Assembly (NCBI GenBank): GCA_030453285.1
Contig: JAKDKP010000206.1
Location: forward strand, 1-5,412
Direction: 5' to 3'
DNA: 5,412 bases
Source: Propionibacteriales bacterium
GTDB taxonomy: Bacteria; Actinomycetota; Actinomycetes; Propionibacteriales; Propionibacteriaceae
The notes under the pieces were generated by a model. That model was not told the origin of the DNA, made no database searches, and worked only from the letters and a program-made list of their open reading frames with translations. The position numbers were made by a program, and so were the translations under genes. Of the stretch, positions 1 to 5,412 are shown piece by piece (the stretch's first letter is position 1; every line of letters starts with the position of its first letter).

Positions 1-6
1 TAGTAT
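1..6 (+). promoter_or_regulatory. Putative -10 element (TAGTAT) for a leaderless mutase mRNA
   Basis: TAGTAT fits the actinobacterial -10 consensus TAnnnT and is followed by a six-base spacer (TTCCTC) and then the ATG of the mutase gene. This spacing would place transcription initiation at the ATG itself. No purine-rich Shine-Dalgarno sequence exists in the 12 visible upstream bases, which favours a leaderless start. The -35 region lies outside the window. The first three bases are also an in-frame TAG, so the coding region cannot begin further upstream. Confidence 0.45.
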
Positions 7-12
7 TTCCTC

Positions 13-1731
13 ATGAGCACTGCAGCGTCGCAAGCCGAGGGCCACAGTGGACGGGACCGCTGGCAGCGGGCCTGGTCCGAAGCCGAGCAGCAGGGGCGGG
101 TTCGCGGAGCGGACTTCACCACGCTGTCGGGAGTCCCCACCGACCCCGTCTACGGGCCGGCCGATGAGTCGGTCGATCCGAGGATGGACCGCATCGGCTG
201 GCCTGGGGAATTCCCCTACACCCGGGGCCTGTATGCCACCGGCTACCGCGGGCGCCCGTTCACGATCCGCCAGTTCGCTGGCTTCGGCAATGCACAACAG
301 ACCAACGAGCGCTACAAGATGATCTTGGCTGCCGGCGGTGGTGGCCTGAGTGTCGCCTTCGACATGCCGACCCTGATGGGGCGCGACTCCGACGATGCAA
401 TGAGCGTCGGGGAGGTCGGCCATTGCGGGGTGGCGATCGACTCGGCCGCCGACATGGAGATCCTGTTCGATCAGATCGATCTGTCCCAGGTGACGACGTC
501 GATGACCATCTCGGGTCCGGCGGTGCCGATCTTCTGCATGTACGTGGTCGCCGCCGAACGCCAGGGGGTCGATCCGGCCACGTTGAACGGCACCCTGCAG
601 ACCGACATCTACAAGGAGTACATCGCGCAGAAGGAGTGGATCTTCGCGCCCGAACCGCATCTGCGGTTGATCGGTGACCTGATGGAGCACACCAGCGCGA
701 AGATCCCGGCGTACAAGCCGTTGTCGGTGTCCGGCTACCACATCCGTGAGGCCGGAGCGACGGCGGCGCAGGAGCTTGCCTTCACCCTCGCCGACGGCTT
801 CGGCTACGTCGAGCTGGGGTTGGCTCGTGGCCTGGACGTCAACGTGTTCGCGCCGGGACTCAGCTTCTTCTTCGACGCGCACATTGACTTCTTCGAGGAG
901 ATCGCGAAATTCCGGGCCGCTCGTCGGATCTGGGCCCGCTGGCTGCGCGACCGGTACGGCGCCACCAGCCCGAAGGCGCAATGGCTGCGGTTCCACACCC
1001 AGACCGCTGGCGTCTCGCTGACCGCACAGCAGCCGTACAACAACGTCGTCCGGACCGCCGTCGAGGCGATGGCCGCGATCCTGGGTGGGACCAACTCGCT
1101 GCACACCAATGCACTCGACGAAACTCTTGCGCTGCCCACCGAACGGTCGGCCGAGATCGCGTTGCGCACCCAACAGGTGCTGGCCGAGGAGTCCGGCGTG
1201 CTCAACGTCGCCGACCCCCTGGGCGGATCGTGGTACGTCGAAGCGCTCACCGACCGGCTGGAGGCCGAGGCCGAGGCGATCTTCGAGCAGATCACGGAGA
1301 TGGGAGCCAAGGACGGTGCCACCCACCCGATCGGCCCGGTCACCTCCGGTCTGCTGCGTGGCATCGAGGACGGCTGGTTCACCGGCGAGATCGCCGACTC
1401 CTCGTTCCGCTACCAACAGCAGTTGGAGGCCGGAGAGAAGAGGGTGGTGGGGGTGAACTGCCACACCAACACCGTCACCGAGGAATTGGAGATCCTGCGG
1501 GTCAGCCACGAGGTCGAGCGGGAGCAGGTCCGGGTGCTGGCCGAGCGTCGTGCCGCTCGGGATTCCGATCGGGTGCAGCAGACTCTGGCCGAGCTGGTCG
1601 AGGTGGCCCGCGGCGACGGCAACATGATCGAGCCCATGCTGGCCGCAGTCCGGGCAGAAGCGACGCTCGGCGAGATCTGCGACGCCCTGCGAGCCGAGTG
1701 GGGCACGTACGCCGAACCGGCTCGCTTCTGA
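13..1731 (+). CDS. icmA: Coenzyme B12-dependent isobutyryl-CoA mutase-type large subunit (IcmA-like)
   Basis: This 572-residue protein is the substrate-binding TIM-barrel subunit of an adenosylcobalamin-dependent acyl-CoA mutase. Such enzymes move the CoA-thioester carbon by a radical mechanism; IcmA interconverts isobutyryl-CoA and n-butyryl-CoA in the cytosol. The family motif T84-I-R-Q-F-A-G-F is clear. Aligned to Propionibacterium methylmalonyl-CoA mutase with a constant offset of -1, it keeps Y74, T76, R81, T84, R86 (CoA contacts), Q196 and the catalytic H243 in SGYH. Two specificity residues differ: Tyr89 is F88, and Arg207, which holds the methylmalonyl carboxylate, is Q206. That Phe/Gln pair is the isobutyryl-CoA mutase signature; 2-hydroxyisobutyryl-CoA mutase has Ile at the first site. 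The protein stops at W-G-T-Y-A-E-P-A-R-F and has no C-terminal B12-binding DxHxxG domain, matching stand-alone IcmA (about 566 residues). It therefore needs a separate small IcmB-like subunit, not present here. The ATG at 13 is the first possible start after an in-frame stop at 1-3. The family call is firm; the substrate is inferred from residues. Confidence 0.9.
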   Translation: MSTAASQAEGHSGRDRWQRAWSEAEQQGRVRGADFTTLSGVPTDPVYGPADESVDPRMDRIGWPGEFPYTRGLYATGYRGRPFTIRQFAGFGNAQQTNERYKMILAAGGGGLSVAFDMPTLMGRDSDDAMSVGEVGHCGVAIDSAADMEILFDQIDLSQVTTSMTISGPAVPIFCMYVVAAERQGVDPATLNGTLQTDIYKEYIAQKEWIFAPEPHLRLIGDLMEHTSAKIPAYKPLSVSGYHIREAGATAAQELAFTLADGFGYVELGLARGLDVNVFAPGLSFFFDAHIDFFEEIAKFRAARRIWARWLRDRYGATSPKAQWLRFHTQTAGVSLTAQQPYNNVVRTAVEAMAAILGGTNSLHTNALDETLALPTERSAEIALRTQQVLAEESGVLNVADPLGGSWYVEALTDRLEAEAEAIFEQITEMGAKDGATHPIGPVTSGLLRGIEDGWFTGEIADSSFRYQQQLEAGEKRVVGVNCHTNTVTEELEILRVSHEVEREQVRVLAERRAARDSDRVQQTLAELVEVARGDGNMIEPMLAAVRAEATLGEICDALRAEWGTYAEPARF

Positions 1732-1756
1732 CGACTCGCGGCGGCGCATCCAACCG

Positions 1757-1762
1757 TAGGAT
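1757..1762 (+). promoter_or_regulatory. TAGGAT: putative -10 element or Shine-Dalgarno before the channel gene
   Basis: TAGGAT matches TAnnnT and ends seven bases before GTG 1770, the geometry of a leaderless promoter. The same bases contain AGGA (1758-1761), eight bases before that GTG, a good ribosome-binding distance. Both readings favour GTG 1770 over the in-frame ATG at 1761, which overlaps the motif. I see no convincing -35 element 16-19 bases upstream. If the gene is instead read from the mutase transcript, this is simply the ribosome-binding site. Confidence 0.4.
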
Positions 1763-1769
1763 GACCGCC

Positions 1770-3527
1770 GTGACCGAGCATCCGTCCGATCCGATCGAGC
1801 CCAGCTCCCCGATCAGGGCCACGGGTCACATCGTGGTGATCGGCGCGAACTCAACCGCCCAGCGTCTGGTGGAGGAGTTGGAGCGAGCCGGTGAACACGT
1901 GGTGATGATCATCGACCCCGACACCGACCCCGACGTGGTGGCCGATCTGCGCCTGCGTGGCGCCGAGGTGGTCCTGGATCGGCGTACCGGCGAACACGCC
2001 CTGGGTCGTGCCGGTATCGATACCGCCCGGGCAGCAGTGATCTTCGGCGCCGACGACATCTTCATCCTCCGTACGGCGTTGGCAATCGAGGAGCGCAACC
2101 CGGCGGCACGGCTCGTGCTCGAACTCGCGAACCCGAACCTCGGTCGGCGACTGCCCGGCCTGCTCGGGGAGTGTGTGGTGCTGTCCACCGCGGAGCTGGC
2201 CGCCCCCGCTTTCGTCACGGCCGCCCTGGCCACCGACGAGGTGAGCACCTTCGAGATCGGCGGACGCCAGGTGGTCGCCGGGCCTGCTGCGCGCATTGGT
2301 TCCGAACGCCTCGCCGTCCTGGCCGACTCGGCCAAACAGGGACTGGAATCGCTGCTGCCGACTGATGGCGACACCGTGCTCGGGACTCAACTGGTGGGCA
2401 CCGCCAGGTCAACGGTCAAGACCTCGGGTCTGCGCGGCGTCCTGGCGTACGTCTTCGACACGCGGATCCGCTGGATCATCATGGGACTGATCATCTTGAT
2501 CATGCTCAGCGTGCTCTATTTCAGGCTGATCGGGCTCGACTGGTTGAGCGCGCTCTTCCTGGCTCTCGACACCTCGGCAGCCACCGGGCTGGGCGACGTG
2601 ACCGCGCTGCCGGTCGGTTGGCGGATCGGGTCGGTGGTCATTGCGCTCTTCGGGCTGGTGCTGTCGTCCGGTGTCACCGCGGCCATCCTCGACGTCTTGA
2701 TCAGTTCGCGACTGACCGCGCTGACCGGCGGCGTCCGCGGCAAGCCGCGTCAGCACGTGATCGTCTGCGGGCTGGGTCGAGTCGGTGATGCGGTGGTGTC
2801 CCGGTTGGTTGCCCGGGACATGGCGGTGGTGGTGATCGAGGCCAACGAGGATGCCGTCGGCGTACGACGCGCACGTCGGCTGAAGGTCCCGGTGATCATC
2901 GCCGAGGGGAGTGATACCTCGGCCCTGGAATCCGCTGGCGTGGCTGAGGCCGCTGTCGTCCTGGCCGTCACCGACGACGACGGAGCCAACCTCGAGATCG
3001 GATTGGCCGCCAAGGAGGCCCGGCCCGGAGTACGGGTCGTCACGCGATTGTTCGATCACGACTTGGCCAATCGGGTGGAGCGGCGCCTTGATCTCGGCAC
3101 CTCGCGCAGCGTGTCCATGCTGGCCGCACCCACCTTTGCCGCCGCCGCGTTGGGCCGACGTGAGGAGGTGGTTTTCCCGGTCGGGCGACGCGTGCTGCTG
3201 TTCACCGAAGTGGTCGTGCCACCGAACTCCCCGGCGATTGGTCAGCACCTGTCCCGGCTCGCCGAAGGAGGTCTGTCCACGACGCTGGCCGTCCGGGCCG
3301 ACGGTGCGGCCTGGCAATGGGACTGGCTCGATCGACCCGTACGGGTGGGGGATCGTCTCGCGTTGGTCGCCACCCGATCGGGGTTGGCCCGGGTCCTGTT
3401 GACCCTCAAACCCGGGGCCCGGCTGCCCGACGTGTCCAAGCCTGACCCGTCACGGCGGGCGGAGCAGTCCGCTGGGCCGGGGCCCGGGGTCAGAACAGGG
3501 CCGACATCAGGTCCCGGCGGGCACTGA
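1770..3527 (+). CDS. Two-TM potassium-channel-like protein flanked by two RCK/TrkA-N domains
   Basis: This protein (585 residues from GTG 1770; 588 from the in-frame ATG at 1761) resembles K+ channels and Trk-type transport proteins gated by nucleotide-binding RCK domains at the inner membrane face. Residues about 19-140 form a first Rossmann/TrkA-N domain whose glycine motif is degenerate (G25-A-N-S-T-A30), with acidic D49 at the end of strand 2. A linker follows to about 230. TM1 is about 235-254, a pore helix and filter-like loop about 257-278 (A271-T-G-L-G-D276), and TM2 about 286-307 with a possible hinge glycine G295. A second, canonical Rossmann domain begins at H329, with G334-L-G-R-V-G339 and E357 as the ribose-binding acid. 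An RCK_C-like part follows to about 550 (R525-V-G-D-R529), then a Pro/Gly-rich tail. The gene lies 38 bp after the mutase and its last 38 bp overlap the opposing YbbN gene. K+ as the ion and NAD(H) or another nucleotide as ligand are inferences; NAD-binding membrane protein is the safe name. Confidence 0.8.
   Translation: MTEHPSDPIEPSSPIRATGHIVVIGANSTAQRLVEELERAGEHVVMIIDPDTDPDVVADLRLRGAEVVLDRRTGEHALGRAGIDTARAAVIFGADDIFILRTALAIEERNPAARLVLELANPNLGRRLPGLLGECVVLSTAELAAPAFVTAALATDEVSTFEIGGRQVVAGPAARIGSERLAVLADSAKQGLESLLPTDGDTVLGTQLVGTARSTVKTSGLRGVLAYVFDTRIRWIIMGLIILIMLSVLYFRLIGLDWLSALFLALDTSAATGLGDVTALPVGWRIGSVVIALFGLVLSSGVTAAILDVLISSRLTALTGGVRGKPRQHVIVCGLGRVGDAVVSRLVARDMAVVVIEANEDAVGVRRARRLKVPVIIAEGSDTSALESAGVAEAAVVLAVTDDDGANLEIGLAAKEARPGVRVVTRLFDHDLANRVERRLDLGTSRSVSMLAAPTFAAAALGRREEVVFPVGRRVLLFTEVVVPPNSPAIGQHLSRLAEGGLSTTLAVRADGAAWQWDWLDRPVRVGDRLALVATRSGLARVLLTLKPGARLPDVSKPDPSRRAEQSAGPGPGVRTGPTSGPGGH
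3490..3527. other. Tail-to-tail overlap of the channel and YbbN-like genes
   Basis: The channel gene's TGA is at 3525-3527 on the + strand, while the YbbN-like gene's stop (TGA on the - strand) occupies 3490-3492. The final 38 bp are therefore coding on both strands. On the + strand they encode the end of a Pro/Gly-rich tail; on the - strand the conserved YbbN C-terminus (R295-R-D-L-M-S-A-L-F). I see no hairpin plus T-run terminator for either gene here. Confidence 0.75.
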
Positions 3528-4401
3528 GCACGGCAGGGTCGTCACCGGGAAGGGTTTCGAACAGCTCAAGGAGCCTCAGCCGTACGGTGTTCTTCTCGTC
3601 CCCGGTCCGAGTGCGGATCAGACTGATCAGGCGGGCGAAGGCCTCGGCGCTGAGCCCGGAGGCCAGTTCGACATCAGCGGCGGAGAACTGGGCGTCCAGA
3701 TCGTCGGGCTCGGCGGCGGCGCGGGCCATGGCGGCATCACCGTCGAGGGTCATCGTGCGCGCCAGCAGTCCGGCCGAGGCACGCCCCTGGACGGCTTCGG
3801 TGTCGCCGGGGTTGGCCTGGACGAGCTTGTCGAATTCGGTCCGGGCGCTCTCGAAGTCACCTTCCTCAACGGCGGCATCGGCGGCGGCAAAGCGGGGATC
3901 CCGCTCCTCCTCGGCTTCCTCGCCGGACTCCTCGCCCGGAGCGGGGCCGGTGGGCTGGGCGGTACCGGTGATGCCGTTGGCGACGGCCGCCTTCAGCAGC
4001 TCGGCGAGGTAGGCCTCGATCTGTTCGGTCGGCAGGACGCCCTCGAACAGGGGGGCGAGTTGGCCACCGATGACGCCCACGACCATCGGGGCGCTCTGGA
4101 TGCCGAGCGCCTGCACGATGCCCATGTTCTCGTCGACGTTGATTCGGGCCAGCAACCACTTGCCGGCCGCCTTGGTGGACAGTTGATCAAGGGCGGCCGA
4201 CAGCTGGTCGGCGCCGCTGGCCCGCGGGGAGGTGAACTCGGCGACGATCGGATGCTGCAGGGATTTGCGCATGACCTCGTCGAAGTTGGCCTCGGTCACG
4301 TCGACGACGTACTGCCCCGCGCTGCCGGCGGGTGCGTCAGTGGTCTTCTTCGCCAAGGTGGACAGGTCGATGGCGCCGTGCTGGTTGAACTGCGAAGTCA
4401 T
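3490..4401 (-). CDS. ybbN: YbbN/CnoX-family thioredoxin-fold protein with C-terminal TPR region, lacking cysteines
   Basis: This 303-residue cytosolic protein has the architecture of YbbN (CnoX), a co-chaperone/holdase that in E. coli works with DnaK and GroEL. Residues about 30-140 are a thioredoxin fold: strand I52-V-A-E-F-T, the active-site position at 61-64, strand W82-L-L-A-R-I-N-V-D, the S103-A-P105 cis-proline loop and V107-V-G-V-I-G-G. The usual CxxC is A61-S-G-A64, and no cysteine occurs anywhere, so it cannot be a redox enzyme. An acidic, Glu-rich linker (about 157-168) leads to helical repeats from about 170 (A-A-V-E-E-G-D-F-E-S-A-R). The C-terminus, L277-L-E-L-F-E-T-L-P then S293-A-R-R-D-L-M-S-A-L-F, is typical of the family. 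Start: ATG at 4401 with AGGA (4409-4412) seven bases upstream, or a -10-like CAGGAT six bases upstream. It is divergent from pgm and convergent with the channel gene. The family is firm; client proteins and chaperone activity are inferred from homologues. Confidence 0.88.
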   Translation of the reverse strand: MTSQFNQHGAIDLSTLAKKTTDAPAGSAGQYVVDVTEANFDEVMRKSLQHPIVAEFTSPRASGADQLSAALDQLSTKAAGKWLLARINVDENMGIVQALGIQSAPMVVGVIGGQLAPLFEGVLPTEQIEAYLAELLKAAVANGITGTAQPTGPAPGEESGEEAEEERDPRFAAADAAVEEGDFESARTEFDKLVQANPGDTEAVQGRASAGLLARTMTLDGDAAMARAAAEPDDLDAQFSAADVELASGLSAEAFARLISLIRTRTGDEKNTVRLRLLELFETLPGDDPAVLSARRDLMSALF

Positions 4402-4407
4402 GGGTCC

Positions 4408-4413
4408 ATCCTG
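4408..4413 (-). promoter_or_regulatory. CAGGAT on the minus strand: ribosome-binding site and/or -10-like element for the YbbN-like gene
   Basis: Read on the - strand, CAGGAT ends six bases before the ATG. Its AGGA core (4409-4412) is seven bases from the start, a good Shine-Dalgarno match and spacing. The hexamer also resembles TAnnnT with C in place of the first T, at leaderless spacing. A second - strand TAnnnT match (TAGCGT, 4427-4432) would instead give a short leader containing this AGGA. I see no clear -35 for either. Confidence 0.4.
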
Positions 4414-4447
4414 TCAGACCCCCTCGACGCTACGTGGCACCGGCGGT

Positions 4448-4453
4448 CATGAT
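4448..4453 (+). promoter_or_regulatory. pgm: Putative -10 element (CATGAT) for a leaderless pgm mRNA
   Basis: CATGAT differs from TATGAT only at its first base and ends six bases before the pgm ATG, the same geometry as at the mutase gene. TCGACG (4424-4429) matches TTGACA at four of six positions, with an 18-base spacer. No good Shine-Dalgarno precedes the ATG (GGGCGC lies immediately upstream). The whole 58-bp region between the divergent starts (4402-4459) must hold the promoters for both genes unless they lie inside coding sequence. Confidence 0.3.
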
Positions 4454-4459
4454 GGGCGC

Positions 4460-5412
4460 ATGGCTCATGAGCGCGCCGGTCAGCCGGCCCACGACAGCGA
4501 CCTGATCGACCTCGAGGCGGTGCTGGACGCGTACCACGACATCACGCCCGACCCGGGGGACCCGGATCAGCAGGTGGTGTTCGGCACTTCGGGTCACCGC
4601 GGCGCATCGCTGGACGGCAGCTTCAACGATCTGCACATCGCCGCCACCACCCAGGCGATCGTGGAGTACCGTGCCCGCCAGCAGATCACCGGACCGTTGC
4701 ACCTCGGCTCGGACCCCCACGCCCTGTCGGGGCCGGCGAAGACCACGGCCATCGAGGTGCTGGTGGCCAACGATGTCGAGGTGCTCACCGAGCCCGATGG
4801 CGAGTTCACCCCGACGCCGGCAGTGTCGCGGGCGATCATCAGGCACAACCGGTCCAGTGATCGACTCTCCGACGGCATCGTGGTGACCCCCTCGCACAAC
4901 CCGCCTCGTGATGGAGGCTTCAAGTACAACCCGCCGCACGGCGGCCCGGCCGATTCCGACGCCACCACGATCATCGCCCATCGTGCCAACGAGTTGATGC
5001 TCGAGCCCGGCAAGATCAACAGGCTCTCGTACGAGAAGGCCGTCTCCCGGGTCGCTCGTTTTGACTTCCTCGGCAGCTACTGTGCCGAACTGGGCCAGGT
5101 GCTGGATCTTGAGGCGGTGCGCGAGGCGAAGCTGCACATCGGTGCCGATCCGCTGGGCGGGGCGAGCGTCCACTACTGGACGTGGATCGCCGAACGTCTT
5201 GATCTTGACCTCACCGTCGTCAATCCGACCGTTGATCCACGCTGGTCATTCATGACACTCGACACCGACGGCAAGATCAGAATGGACTGTTCATCGCCGA
5301 ACGCGATGGCATCGTTGATCAGGTTGAAGGACGACTACGACATCGCGACCGGCAACGACGCCGACGCCGACCGGCACGGCATCGTCACCCCCGATGCCGG
5401 GCTGATGAACCC
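4460..5412 (+). CDS. pgm: Phosphoglucomutase (alpha-D-glucose-specific), 5' part, cut by the window edge
   Basis: The first 317 codons, with no stop to the window end, encode the N-terminal part of a Pgm-type alpha-phosphoglucomutase (E. coli Pgm is about 546 residues). It interconverts glucose-1-phosphate and glucose-6-phosphate, linking glycolysis with glycogen, trehalose and cell-wall sugar-nucleotide synthesis. The start M1-A-H-E-R-A-G-Q-P-A closely follows the E. coli N-terminus, which fixes ATG 4460 over an in-frame ATG at 4400. Visible motifs in order are F41-G-T-S-G-H-R-G48, F116-T-P-T-P-A-V-S123, the phosphoserine loop T143-P-S-H-N-P-P149 with S145 as the phosphorylated serine, D230-P-L-G-G234, M275-D-C-S-S279, and the metal-binding loop with D300, D302 and D304 followed by R305-H306. 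The sugar-specificity loop and C-terminal phosphate-binding domain lie beyond the window. No frameshift is seen. The gene is divergent from the YbbN-like gene. Identity is very secure. Confidence 0.95.
   Translation, partial: MAHERAGQPAHDSDLIDLEAVLDAYHDITPDPGDPDQQVVFGTSGHRGASLDGSFNDLHIAATTQAIVEYRARQQITGPLHLGSDPHALSGPAKTTAIEVLVANDVEVLTEPDGEFTPTPAVSRAIIRHNRSSDRLSDGIVVTPSHNPPRDGGFKYNPPHGGPADSDATTIIAHRANELMLEPGKINRLSYEKAVSRVARFDFLGSYCAELGQVLDLEAVREAKLHIGADPLGGASVHYWTWIAERLDLDLTVVNPTVDPRWSFMTLDTDGKIRMDCSSPNAMASLIRLKDDYDIATGNDADADRHGIVTPDAGLMN

Noticed and set aside
13..1731. Methylmalonyl-CoA mutase or ethylmalonyl-CoA mutase as the identity of the first gene
   Set aside because: The carboxylate-binding arginine is Gln (Q206), Tyr89 is Phe, and the fused C-terminal B12 domain found in those catalytic subunits is missing.
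981..1760. Open reading frame inside the mutase gene that joins in frame to the channel gene, which could be taken as a much longer channel protein
   Set aside because: Its translation over this part is Arg/Gly/Pro-rich with no domain, typical of a shifted frame in GC-rich DNA, and the mutase frame is fully conserved there. The recognisable channel protein begins only at about 1761-1770.
2409..3317. Minus-strand open frame of about 302 codons opposite the channel gene
   Set aside because: The translation is dominated by Gln, Asp, Gly, His and Arg without fold-like hydrophobic pattern, and the + strand carries clear TM and Rossmann segments.
3474..3485. GGGCC-GG-GGCCC inverted repeat near the end of the channel gene as a terminator
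   Set aside because: The loop would be only two bases, no T-run follows, and it lies in coding sequence; it reads as ordinary GC-rich Pro/Gly codons.
1770..3527. CASTOR/POLLUX-type channel as the identity of the second gene
   Set aside because: Only two clear membrane helices are present, and the pore loop has GLGD rather than the filter I recall for that family; the resemblance is limited to the RCK-like domains.
4400..4459. Upstream in-frame ATG at 4400 that would extend Pgm by 20 residues
   Set aside because: The extension overlaps the YbbN-like start codon, is unlike the family, and the protein from ATG 4460 begins with the conserved Pgm N-terminus.
4430..5173. Minus-strand open frame of about 247 codons opposite pgm
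   Set aside because: pgm motifs are intact in the + frame through the whole stretch; the antisense translation is Val/Gly/Arg/His-rich without recognisable motifs and is best explained as a GC-bias shadow.
1..5412. A novel accessory system such as defence, mobile element or CRISPR
   Set aside because: All four genes belong to recognisable families with uniform GC-rich codon use; no direct repeats, integrase, tRNA or att-like sites were seen.

Overview
The window is GC-rich, tightly packed DNA from an actinobacterium. This is inferred from the strong G/C third-position bias, the IcmA-type mutase, the YbbN-type protein ending in the usual ARRxLxxxLF-like tail, and start sites that look leaderless. 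A member of the Propionibacteriales is plausible but not proven. It holds four genes, three complete and one cut by the right edge. There are no RNA genes, mobile elements, CRISPR arrays or long repeats that I can support, and no gene-free stretch longer than 58 bp.

Layout: (1) 13-1731, +, a complete coenzyme B12-dependent acyl-CoA mutase large subunit. Its active-site residues fit isobutyryl-CoA mutase (IcmA) rather than methylmalonyl-CoA mutase. (2) 1770-3527, +, 38 bp downstream, a membrane protein built as RCK/TrkA-N domain, TM helix, pore loop, TM helix, second RCK/TrkA-N domain. It looks like a potassium-channel-type protein with an unusual filter (A-T-G-L-G-D). (3) 3490-4401, -, a YbbN-family thioredoxin-fold/TPR protein with no cysteine at all. 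Its 3' end overlaps the channel gene tail-to-tail by 38 bp. (4) 4460 to the right edge, +, the first 317 codons of phosphoglucomutase (pgm), divergent from the YbbN gene across 58 bp.

The four products do not form an obvious pathway: branched/straight acyl-CoA isomerisation, ion transport, protein homeostasis, and glucose-1-P/glucose-6-P interconversion. This looks like ordinary core chromosome, not an accessory island. The mutase and channel genes could be co-transcribed, but each also has its own promoter-like hexamer.

The most interesting signal that crosses gene boundaries is at the starts. Each of the four start codons is preceded by a -10-like hexamer (TAGTAT, TAGGAT, CAGGAT, CATGAT) ending 6 or 7 bases before the start. 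That is the geometry expected for leaderless transcripts. In two cases the same bases can also be read as a Shine-Dalgarno AGGA, so the reading is ambiguous there.
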